A stretch of DNA of 16,954 bases from B4-G1 sp964393895. Lineage in GTDB: Bacteria > Chloroflexota > Anaerolineae > B4-G1. The stretch spans positions 1 through 16,954 of the forward strand of contig CAYMWP010000106.1 in assembly GCA_964393895.1 (NCBI GenBank). Reading direction: 5' to 3'. The position numbers were made by a program, and so were the translations under genes. Shown piece after piece: positions 1 through 10,631 of this stretch (its first letter is position 1; each line of letters starts with the position of its first letter). Below the pieces are notes generated by a model. The model was not told where the DNA came from, made no database searches, and saw nothing but the letters and a program-made list of their open reading frames with translations.

Positions 1-788
1 CCTCCGACGCTTACGGGCCCATCGTAGACAACGCGCGGGGCATCGCCGAGATGGCTGGGATGTCGCAAAAAGCCATTGACACGACTGACGTGCTTGATGC
101 GGCCGGCAACACGGCCAAGGCTATCACCAAAGGTTTCGCAATCAGCGCCGCCGCGCTCACCGTCCTGTCGCTCTTTGCGGCCTACGCGGAAGTAGTAGGA
201 GCAAGGGGTGTGGAGCTGCTCATCAGCCTGCGCCAACCCGTCGTCGTCGCCGGCGTCTTATTAGGCGCGGCAACGCCGCCGTTATTCAGTGCTATCACGA
301 TGCTATCTGTCACGCATAATGCCTTCGATATGATCGAGGAGGTGCGCCGGCAATTCAAGGAGCGCCCCGGCATCCTGGCCGGCACTGAGACTCCCGACTA
401 TGCAGCTTGTGTGGGGCTGGCTGCCCAGGGTGCCCTTACGTCCCTAGTGATACCGGCCTTCCTGGCCATCGTTTTCCCCGTCCTGGTGGGCGTCATCCTC
501 GGCCCCGAGGCTCTGGGGGGATTTCTGGGAGGCAGCATCTTCACCGGGGTCATTTTCGCGCTTCTGATGTCCAACGCGGGGGGACTGTGGGACAATGCCA
601 AGAAATTCATTGAATCGGGAGAATTTGGCGGCCCTGGCTCCGACGCGCACAAAGCCAGCGTCATAGGCGACACCGTCGGTGATCCATTCAAAGACACGGC
701 TGGACCCTCCCTCAACACGCTGATCACCGTGATGTCCCTGGTGTCCTCTCTGTTCGCTCCAATCATCACTGCTTTCCACTTGTCCTAG
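1..788 (+). CDS. hppA: Membrane-bound proton-translocating pyrophosphatase, C-terminal part (5' end outside window)
   Basis: The reading frame is already open at the window edge (first full codon at base 3), so only about 261 C-terminal residues are present out of the 650-800 usual for the family. H+-PPases hydrolyse cytoplasmic pyrophosphate and pump protons across the membrane. Visible hallmarks are the DAYGPIVDNARGIAEM loop at bases 6-53, GNTAKAITKG shortly after, and SDAHKASVIGDTVGDPFKDTAGPSLN near the end, encoded at about 639-716 (given here in pieces: SDAHKA, GDTVGDPFKDT, GPSLN). At least five hydrophobic membrane segments separate these loops. The Lys in GNTAKA, with Thr three residues later, is the signature known for K+-independent H+-PPases; K+-dependent enzymes have Ala and Gly there. 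The stop is at 786-788. murE follows after 138 bp on the same strand. Family assignment is very secure; ion coupling and K+ independence are inferred from motifs. Confidence 0.95.
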   Translation, partial: SDAYGPIVDNARGIAEMAGMSQKAIDTTDVLDAAGNTAKAITKGFAISAAALTVLSLFAAYAEVVGARGVELLISLRQPVVVAGVLLGAATPPLFSAITMLSVTHNAFDMIEEVRRQFKERPGILAGTETPDYAACVGLAAQGALTSLVIPAFLAIVFPVLVGVILGPEALGGFLGGSIFTGVIFALLMSNAGGLWDNAKKFIESGEFGGPGSDAHKASVIGDTVGDPFKDTAGPSLNTLITVMSLVSSLFAPIITAFHLS

Positions 789-812
789 CCCAGACTCTAC
801 TGAAGAAGGGAT

Positions 813-881
813 ATGGACTTTCGTGCGCTCAGTCGAACGGTGAAGGCAGACCTTGCTCGCAGATTCAAAGGACAGCAGTAA
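813..881 (+). CDS. Possible 22-residue basic small protein
   Basis: A short open frame sits in the hppA-murE gap. It begins at ATG 813, has a purine-rich GAAGAAGGG at 802-810 just upstream, and ends at TAA 879-881. The predicted peptide starts MDFRALSRTV and ends RRFKGQQ; it is basic and could form an amphipathic helix. I recognise no family. The ribosome-site-like stretch is too close to the ATG (2 nt) to be convincing, and an ORF this short is expected by chance. It could equally be untranslated leader of murE. Confidence 0.15.
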   Translation: MDFRALSRTVKADLARRFKGQQ

Positions 882-926
882 TCCGCGCCGCCATGTGGGC
901 TACTAGACGTAACAACCAATGCACCG

Positions 927-2576
927 ATGCGACTGACCAGATTGATAACGGCATTACCGGCCGTCCTGAGCCGCACCGGCGGTGATGTCGAGATACACAC
1001 CATCGCCGCCGATTCGCGGCAGGTGCAGCCGGGCGATCTCTTTGTCGCTATCCCCGGCGTCAGCGTGGACGGCCACCGCTTTATCGCCGAGGCGATAGCG
1101 GAGGGAGCGGTGGCCGTCGTCGGAGAGCGGCCACCGCAAGAACTGTCCGCACCCTGGCCCGCTTTCACCTACGTCCAAGTTCCCAATGCACGCGAGGCCT
1201 GGGGCTGGCTGTGCGCCACCTGGCACGGCTTTCCCTCGCGCAAGATGACGCTCGTTGGCGTCACCGGCACCGACGGCAAGACGACCACCACCAACCTCGT
1301 CTACCACATCCTGCAAGCCGCCGGAATCAACGCCGGCATGGTCAGCACGGTCAACGCCCGCATCGGCGACGAGGAGAGCGATACCGGCCTCCACACCACC
1401 ACCCCCGACCCACCCGACATCCAGGCGTACCTGGCTCAGATGGTCGAGGCCGGGGCCACGCACGCCGTGCTGGAGGTCACCTCCCACGGGCTGGCCCAGC
1501 ACCGCGTGGCCGGCTGTGATTTCGACGTGGCCGCCGTTACCAACATCACCCACGAGCACCTCGACGCCCACGGCTCATTGGAAGCGTACCAGCAAGCCAA
1601 AGCCCGGCTCTTTGAAGGGTTAACCCGCTCCTTCCGCAAACCGGGAATACCAAAGATAGCCGTCCTCAACCAGGACGACGACTCCTTCCGCTATCTGAGG
1701 CCCATCGCCGCTGACCGGCAGATCATCTATGGTATAGCACCACAGCACCGCCGTGAAACGGACGGCGCTGGTAGACATGGTCCAACACCGGCTCTTCCAG
1801 GCCAATGCGACGTGAGCGCCAGCAAAGTTCGCTTTGCCCCCAACGCGACCAGCTTTACGCTCCACCTTCCGACAGGCGAGGTAGAAATAGAGACTCCGCT
1901 GGTGGGAGCCTACAACGTCAGCAACGTACTGGCGGCGGCCGGCGTGGGCGTGGCGCTCAATCTGCCGCCGCACGTCATCGCCGAGGGGGTCGCGGCGATG
2001 CAGGGAATACCAGGCCGCATGGAGCGCATTGAGGCTGGCCAGGACTTTGTGGCCATCGTGGACTTTGCCCACACGCCCAACGCACTTCGGCGGGCATTGG
2101 AGGCAGCGCGCACGATGGTCGAAGGAGACGGGCGCGTGATCGTCGTCTTTGGCTGCGCGGGATTGCGCGACCGGGAGAAGCGCACGCTGATGGGTCACAT
2201 CGCCGGGGAATTGGCCGACCTGGTGATCGTCACCGCCGAGGATCCCCGCACCGAGAGCCTGGACGAGATCATGGCCCAGAGCATCGCCGCTGCCACAGAA
2301 AAAGGCAAGCGCGAGGGCGTGGACCTGTTCCGCGTGGCCGACCGGGGAGAAGCGATCCTGCACGGCTGCCAGATGGCCCGTGCGGGCGATGCGGACCGCG
2401 GACAGTCCATCGTCATCTCTTGCGGTAAGGGGCACGAGCAAAGCATGTGCTTTGGCGCCATCGAGTACCCCTGGGACGACCGCGAAGCGATGCGGCGCGC
2501 GCTGCGCGGCGAGACGCTGGACACGCTGCCCACGGCAAAGAGTGGGAACCAGAGATTGGAGACCGGCCCGGCGAGG

Positions 2577-2591
<15 letters not shown>
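927..2591 (+). CDS. murE: UDP-N-acetylmuramoyl-L-alanyl-D-glutamate amino-acid ligase (MurE-type Mur ligase)
   Basis: This cytoplasmic Mur ligase adds the third amino acid (a diamino acid) to UDP-MurNAc-L-Ala-D-Glu using ATP, for peptidoglycan. The 554-residue protein has the usual three domains: an N-terminal uridine-binding part with DSRQVQPGDLFVAIPG (residues 29-44), an ATP-binding centre with GVTGTDGKTTTT (111-122), THEHLDAHGS (208-217) and YQQAKARLF with the probable carbamylated Lys225, and a C-terminal part with PGRMERI (362-368) and CGKGHE (499-504). The specificity motif is EDPR (438-441), not the DNPR of E. coli; the Arg that contacts meso-diaminopimelate is kept but Asn is Asp, so the added residue (meso-DAP, ornithine or lysine) is uncertain. 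Residues about 273-294 look like a low-complexity insertion. The ATG at 927 aligns with the family start but has no visible Shine-Dalgarno site. The 3' end overlaps rpoC on the other strand by 15 bp. Confidence 0.93.
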
Positions 2592-6902
<4,311 letters not shown>

Positions 6903-6906
6903 CTTT

Positions 6907-6912
6907 CTCCTT
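6907..6912 (-). promoter_or_regulatory. Ribosome binding site that fixes the rpoC start
   Basis: On the minus strand AAGGAG is followed by AAAG-ATG, placing translation start at 6902 and excluding the 13 extra residues of the longer frame that begins at 6941. Confidence 0.8.
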
Positions 6913-6949
6913 CGCTGAAGGCTTTTCACTCGCGAGAGCATACGTGAAA

Positions 6950-6980
6950 GAAGCGCGTGAGACTGTTTGCCCAGCGCTTC
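6950..6980 (-). other. Hairpin in the rpoC 5' leader
   Basis: On the transcribed (minus) strand GAAGCGC is followed 17 nt later by GCGCTTC, a perfect 7-bp stem. It lies between the predicted transcription start (about 7018) and the rpoC ribosome site. No T-run follows, so it is not an obvious terminator. The leader also holds the 8-bp palindrome CTCGCGAG (6929-6936). A regulatory role is possible but unproven. Confidence 0.35.
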
Positions 6981-7024
6981 GCGATAGAGTCAGGCCCGCT
7001 CTCATCTTTTACAATAGTCCCGCT

Positions 7025-7052
7025 ATTATAACGGCTTCCATCATTTTGTCAA
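7025..7052 (-). promoter_or_regulatory. Near-consensus sigma-70-type promoter for rpoC
   Basis: Reading the minus strand, TTGACA (7052-7047) is followed by a 16-nt spacer and TATAAT (7030-7025). Both hexamers are perfect. Transcription would start near 7018 and give rpoC a leader of about 115 nt. This shows that rpoC has its own promoter here and does not depend on an upstream rpoB. Confidence 0.85.
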
Positions 7053-7125
7053 ATAGACGCAGTCCCTCACGTAAAATGTTACCAACTTGTTGAAAAGACA
7101 CAGCGCCCCCCAGGTGAAACTCCAT

Positions 7126-7142
7126 TGTAACAGAGCTGTAAC
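7126..7142. repeat. Two TGTAAC direct repeats 11 bp apart upstream of the GMC gene
   Basis: TGTAAC occurs at 7126-7131 and again at 7137-7142, one helical turn apart, in the 290-bp divergent region between rpoC and the GMC oxidoreductase gene. They could be half-sites for a regulator of the plus-strand gene, whose promoter I could not place convincingly. Chance is a fair alternative. Confidence 0.25.
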
Positions 7143-7192
7143 CTGTACGGCTTGGGAGATGTTGTAAAGTTGAGGAAAAGTGAGGACACACT

Positions 7193-8866
7193 ATGCGAAT
7201 GGAAGGACGAGCTGCCACGCAGTCTCCCCCAGTCTTTGATTTCGTCGTCATTGGCTCTGGCTTTGGCGGCAGCGTCTCGGCTATGCGGTTGGCCGAGAAG
7301 GGCTACCGCGTACTGGTGCTGGAACGGGGCAAACGCTTCCGCGACGAGGATTTCCCCAAGACCAACTGGAATGTCTGGAAGTATCTGTGGTGCCCGCCGC
7401 TGCGCTGCTTTGGCATCTTGCAGATGGCGCAGCTCAATGGCGTGATGGTGATGACCGGCAGTGGAGTGGGAGGCGGCAGTCTGATGTACGCCAACGTGAC
7501 GATGGAACCGGACGACGAGACATTCCAAGCTCCGGCCTGGAATCGCCTGGCCGATTGGAAAACCCTCTTGCGTCCCCACTACGACGCCGCCAAACACATG
7601 CTGGGCGTGACGACCAACCCGCTCCGCTGGCCCGCCGACGAGGTCTTGCGGCAGGTCGCCTACGATATGGGTCGGGGTCACACCTTCCGCCCGACCGAGG
7701 TGGCGGTCTTTTTTGGCGAGCCGGGCCAGGAGGGCGAGCTGGTCCCCGATCCATACTTTGATGGAGCGGGACCACCGCGTAAGGGATGCACCCACTGCGG
7801 CGGGTGCATGGTCGGCTGCCGCCAAAACAGCAAGAACACACTGGTAAAGAACTATCTCTACTTTGCCGAAGCATGGGGGGCCATCATCCAGCCCGAAGCG
7901 GAAGTGGTGGACGTTCGCCCCTTGCCGGAGGGCCAGCCGGACGGCGCACGCTATGAGGTGGTATACCGCAGTTCGACGGCCTGGCTGTTCAAACCCAGGC
8001 GAGCGGTGCGAGCGCGCAGCGTGGTCGTCTCGGGCGGCACGGTCGGCACGCTCGAGTTGCTGTTCCACTGCCGCGACGTCAGCCGCTCTCTGCCCAATCT
8101 TTCACCACGCCTGGGCGACGAAGTGCGCACCAATAGCGAGGCATTGATGGGTGTGATGGCCCGCGACAAACGAGAGGACTACTCCCAGGGCGTCGCTATC
8201 ACCTCGATCATTCAACCTGATGACGTCACGGCCATTGAGCCGGTGCGCTGGTCAGAAGGGTCGTCACTCACCAAGATGTTGTCCGCTCCGCTGGTCGAGG
8301 TCGAAGAGCGGGGACTATGGGGCAGGTTTCTACTGGTGTTGCGCAAAGACGTGACCGAGTTTGGTGACGTGGTGCGGGCGATCCTCGCAAATTGGGCCCG
8401 CCGTGTCACCATCCTGCTGGTGATGCAGACCGAGGACAACCTGATGCAGTTGCGACCGGAGCGGAGCCTGGCGACCTTGTTCCGCCGCCGCCTATCCGCC
8501 AGACGCGACACTGAGAACCCCATCCAGGCCAAAATCCCCGTCGGCCACGCGGTCACACGCGCCTTTGCCGAGAAAGTGAATGGAGTGCCGGCCAGCACGC
8601 TCAGCGAAGTCATACTCGACGTGCCATCCACTGCCCACATCCTGGGCGGCGTGCCCTTTGGCCGCGACACAGAGGAAGGCGTGATCGGTCTCAACTGCGA
8701 GGTGCACAACTATCCGGGGCTGTACGTGGTTGACGGTTCGATCATGCCCGCCAACCCCGGCATCAACCCCAGCCTGACGATCACGGCGCTGGCCGAGTAC
8801 GCGATGAGCCAGATAGCGCCTATTGAGACCCTGAAGGTTTCAGAAAACCTTTGGGGTCTTGACTAG
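7193..8866 (+). CDS. GMC-family FAD oxidoreductase, cholesterol-oxidase-like, with four-Cys cluster
   Basis: A 557-residue flavoprotein of the glucose-methanol-choline family, which oxidises alcohol groups using FAD. It opens with a dinucleotide-binding fold: FDFVVIGSGFGGSVSA (GxGxxG at residues 21-26) and an acidic residue, Glu44, ending the second strand. GSGVGGGSLMYANV (89-102) is the second FAD contact. The C-terminal GMC domain has His482 (AHILGGVPFG), VVDGS (512-516) and Asn525 in NPGINPS; the His and Asn match the GMC catalytic pair. Cys199, 202, 205 and 209 form CTHCGGCMVGC, a CxxCxxCxxxC arrangement seen in cholesterol-oxidase-like (ChoD) relatives and resembling a ferredoxin motif. 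No signal peptide is visible. The ATG at 7193 follows GTGAGGA. The substrate cannot be read from sequence. The last codons lie in a palindrome and a tandem duplication that runs into the padR promoter, so the tail KVSENLWGLD may be recently acquired. Confidence 0.85.
   Translation: MRMEGRAATQSPPVFDFVVIGSGFGGSVSAMRLAEKGYRVLVLERGKRFRDEDFPKTNWNVWKYLWCPPLRCFGILQMAQLNGVMVMTGSGVGGGSLMYANVTMEPDDETFQAPAWNRLADWKTLLRPHYDAAKHMLGVTTNPLRWPADEVLRQVAYDMGRGHTFRPTEVAVFFGEPGQEGELVPDPYFDGAGPPRKGCTHCGGCMVGCRQNSKNTLVKNYLYFAEAWGAIIQPEAEVVDVRPLPEGQPDGARYEVVYRSSTAWLFKPRRAVRARSVVVSGGTVGTLELLFHCRDVSRSLPNLSPRLGDEVRTNSEALMGVMARDKREDYSQGVAITSIIQPDDVTAIEPVRWSEGSSLTKMLSAPLVEVEERGLWGRFLLVLRKDVTEFGDVVRAILANWARRVTILLVMQTEDNLMQLRPERSLATLFRRRLSARRDTENPIQAKIPVGHAVTRAFAEKVNGVPASTLSEVILDVPSTAHILGGVPFGRDTEEGVIGLNCEVHNYPGLYVVDGSIMPANPGINPSLTITALAEYAMSQIAPIETLKVSENLWGLD
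8826..8859. repeat. 15-bp stem palindrome at the end of the GMC coding region
   Basis: AGACCC-TG-AAGGTTT, loop CAGA, then AAACCTT-TG-GGGTCT. The outer six and inner seven base pairs are perfect and the two middle positions are G-T wobbles, giving a continuous 15-bp stem in RNA. It lies within the last coding codons of the GMC gene. No T-run follows, so it is not a classical terminator. It resembles the palindrome at 15676-15713 in its AGGTTT/AACCT core and could be a REP-like genomic repeat. Confidence 0.75.
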
Positions 8867-8875
8867 GGTCTTGAC
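8852..8875. repeat. 12-bp tandem duplication spanning the GMC stop codon
   Basis: TGGGGTCTTGAC (8852-8863) is followed directly by TAGGGTCTTGAC (8864-8875), an 11/12 match. In the GMC frame the first copy reads Trp-Gly-Leu-Asp; the G-to-A difference turns the second copy's TGG into the TAG stop. The second copy also supplies the TTGAC of the padR -35 box. Confidence 0.8.
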
Positions 8876-8899
8876 AACGCCTACGTTCTACTGTATAAT
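8871..8899 (+). promoter_or_regulatory. Consensus sigma-70-type promoter for padR and probably the whole fad cluster
   Basis: TTGACA (8871-8876), a 17-nt spacer, and TATAAT (8894-8899): both hexamers and the spacing are ideal. Transcription would start near 8906. The -10 box overlaps an inverted repeat that could be an operator. The short, co-directional junctions downstream make this the likely promoter of the padR-to-acyl-CoA-dehydrogenase cluster. Confidence 0.88.
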
Positions 8900-8916
8900 A
8901 TTCTCTGCTAGAATAT
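8898..8916. promoter_or_regulatory. Perfect inverted repeat over the padR -10 box and start site: candidate operator
   Basis: ATATTCT (8898-8904), five bases CTGCT, then AGAATAT (8910-8916). The 7-bp arms match perfectly and the site covers the end of the TATAAT box and the predicted start point, an ideal place for repression. PadR dimers bind palindromes of this size, often upstream of their own gene, so autoregulation is the simplest reading. The arms do not match the ATGT-N8-ACAT pattern described for classical PadR. Confidence 0.6.
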
Positions 8917-8945
8917 CCCCCACAGCACTGGCAGGAAAAGTCACC

Positions 8946-9485
8946 GTGTCCGAGACGAGACTCGCCATTCTATCCCTTCTGCGTCACGGGCCGCTCCACG
9001 GGTACGAGATCAAGAAAACTCTGGAGCGAGAATGTATTGATATGTGGAGCGCCGTCCCCCTGGCGACGCTCTACAACACGTTGAATAGGATGGACCGAGA
9101 GAGTCTCATCGAAAAGATCGGCGTCGAGGTAGAGAGCGGCCGTGCCCGGAGTGTGTACGACATCACCGAGCACGGTCGTTCTGCTTTTGTAGAGATGGTG
9201 CGAGAGATATGGCTGGTAAATCAGCCGGTGCCCTTCCCGCTCTTCTTCGCCGTGGCGGCCCTCGACGTTTTACCCCGGGACGAACTCGTGGAATTGATTC
9301 GCCGCCGCATCCGCATCGTGGAAAAGCAGTGCGCCATCGTGGAACCTCAGGATGAGCACGGGCACGTGCGAGACGGGCCGTTCATGGGCGTCCGAGCAGT
9401 GACAGACCGCTTTCGCTCCCACTTGCAGTCCGAGTTGGACTGGCTGCAAGGCCTGTTGGAGCGCGTGGAGAACAGTGAAACTTGA
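8946..9485 (+). CDS. PadR-family winged-helix transcriptional regulator
   Basis: This is a 179-residue DNA-binding protein, likely a dimeric repressor. The N-terminal winged helix is clear: LAILSLLRHGPLHGYEIKK (residues 6-24), a recognition helix in PLATLYNTLNRMDRESLI (38-55), and a wing with GRARSVYDITEHGR (65-78). The C-terminal half is helical and charged, as in PadR proteins that use it for dimerisation and ligand binding. The frame is open back to 8859, but those codons lie upstream of the predicted transcription start; GTG at 8946, nine bases after AGGA, begins exactly at the domain (MSETRLAILS). The next gene, an acyl-CoA dehydrogenase, starts 15 bp after the stop. Context suggests it controls the fatty-acid degradation genes behind it, sensing perhaps an acyl-CoA or fatty acid. 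The ligand and targets are inference. Confidence 0.9.
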   Translation: MSETRLAILSLLRHGPLHGYEIKKTLERECIDMWSAVPLATLYNTLNRMDRESLIEKIGVEVESGRARSVYDITEHGRSAFVEMVREIWLVNQPVPFPLFFAVAALDVLPRDELVELIRRRIRIVEKQCAIVEPQDEHGHVRDGPFMGVRAVTDRFRSHLQSELDWLQGLLERVENSET

Positions 9486-9500
9486 ATAAGGAGAAGACCC

Positions 9501-10595
9501 ATGATATCTTTTAGTATGACCGAAGAACAAAAAATGATCGTGGACGCGGTGTCCAGGTTCGCCACCCGCGAGATGCGCGAAGCGGCTCGCGAGTGCGACG
9601 AAACGGGAGATATCCCCAACAAGCTGATTGACACCGCCTGGGAACTGGGACTGGTCGCCAGCCACGTCCCTGAAAAGTACGCCGGCTTTGGCGACGAACA
9701 CTCGGCGCTGACCGGCGTGCTGGTGGCCGAGACATTGGCCTACGGCGACCTGGGCATCGCCTTGCACGCGATGGCCCCCGGCCTGCTCGCCTTCCCCATC
9801 CTGGAAGGAGGCACAGAGGAGCAAAAGTCAGAGTACCTGCCCCTCTTCTGTGACGTGGCCTTCGAGCCGGCCACGGCGGCCCTCATCGAGCCGCGCTACG
9901 ATTTTGACCCCCACGAACTGGCGACCACCGCTGCGTTGGACGGGGAGGAGTACGTCCTCAACGGCCAGAAATGTTACGTCCCCCTGGCCGCCGACGCCAA
10001 CCGGTTGCTGGTCTGGGCCGCAGAGGATGGCGTGACGCAGGGCTTTATCGTGCCCCAGGGCGCGTCAGGTTTAGAGATCGGCGAGCGGGAAAAGAACATG
10101 GGCATCAAGGCGCTGGCGACCTACGAGCTAGCGTTGAACGACTGCCGCGTGCCCGCAGCCAACAAGCTGGGCGGCGAGGCCGGCTGCGACTTTGGCCGCC
10201 TGCTCAACTATTCGCGGGCGGCGCTGGCAGCAATGGCCGTGGGAATGGCGAACGCGGCCTACGAGTACGCTCGCGAGTATGCCAAAGAGCGGGAAGCATT
10301 CGGCGAGCCGATAGCCTCACGCCAGGCCATCGCCTTTATGCTGGCGGAAATGGCCATCGAGGTGGACGCAACGCGCCTGATGGCGTGGGAGGCGGCCTGG
10401 AAACTGGACCGGGGCGAGGACGCTACCAAGGAATGCTACCTGGCCAAGTCCTACGCCGACGACATGGTGCTCAACGTCACCGACCGGGCCGTGCAGGTGC
10501 TCGGCGGGCACGGCTACATCCGCGAGCACCCGGTCGAGTTGTGGCTACGCAACGGTCGTGGCTTTGTCACCTTTGACGGCATGGCGATCGTGTGA
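9501..10595 (+). CDS. Divergent acyl-CoA dehydrogenase family protein with altered active-site motifs
   Basis: A 364-residue member of the acyl-CoA dehydrogenase fold, which normally oxidises acyl-CoA to trans-2-enoyl-CoA with FAD and passes electrons to ETF. The start MISFSMTEEQKMIVDAVSRFA and the C-terminal helical part (REAFGEPIASRQAIAFMLAE, QVLGGHGYIREHPVE) fit the family. Two key places differ. The usual TESGAGSD flavin/substrate motif is replaced by IEPRYDFD (residues 129-136), and FITNG by YVPLA (159-163). The usual IYEGxxQIQR with catalytic Glu is FDGMAIV at the very end, so Asp359 stands in for Glu and the last ten or so residues are missing. It may be catalytically weak, act on unusual acyl groups, or be a partner subunit of the next gene's product. 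AAGGAG (9488-9493) stands 7 nt before the ATG. Confidence 0.85.
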   Translation: MISFSMTEEQKMIVDAVSRFATREMREAARECDETGDIPNKLIDTAWELGLVASHVPEKYAGFGDEHSALTGVLVAETLAYGDLGIALHAMAPGLLAFPILEGGTEEQKSEYLPLFCDVAFEPATAALIEPRYDFDPHELATTAALDGEEYVLNGQKCYVPLAADANRLLVWAAEDGVTQGFIVPQGASGLEIGEREKNMGIKALATYELALNDCRVPAANKLGGEAGCDFGRLLNYSRAALAAMAVGMANAAYEYAREYAKEREAFGEPIASRQAIAFMLAEMAIEVDATRLMAWEAAWKLDRGEDATKECYLAKSYADDMVLNVTDRAVQVLGGHGYIREHPVELWLRNGRGFVTFDGMAIV

Positions 10596-10618
10596 GTGGC
10601 GAATCGCAAATTGTGATG
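10596..10618. repeat. Short heptamer-like units after the first acyl-CoA dehydrogenase gene
   Basis: The 36-bp spacer contains GCGAATC, GCAAATT and GTGATGA as consecutive 7-bp blocks (10599-10619), echoing the GCGAATCA words in the spacer at 14441-14480. The match is weak alone; it is noted because three spacers of this cluster share such periodicity. Confidence 0.3.
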
Positions 10619-10631
10619 AAGGAGAAGTAAG

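Noticed and set aside
1620..2441. Open frame of 273 codons on the minus strand opposite murE
   Set aside because: Antisense shadow of a conserved Mur ligase, with no family motifs.
6903..6941. Upstream start for RpoC at 6941
   Set aside because: The internal ATG at 6902 has an AAGGAG site directly upstream and gives the family-typical N terminus.
7079..8068. Open frame of 329 codons on the minus strand opposite the GMC gene
   Set aside because: Shadow of the GMC coding frame; no domain. It also runs through the divergent promoter region.
8826..8876. Rho-independent terminator after the GMC gene
   Set aside because: The stem is strong, but it lies inside coding sequence and no T-run follows on either strand.
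8859..8945. Upstream extension of the PadR frame from a TTG codon
   Set aside because: It would start before the predicted transcription start and inside the GMC gene; the 29 extra residues do not belong to the PadR domain.
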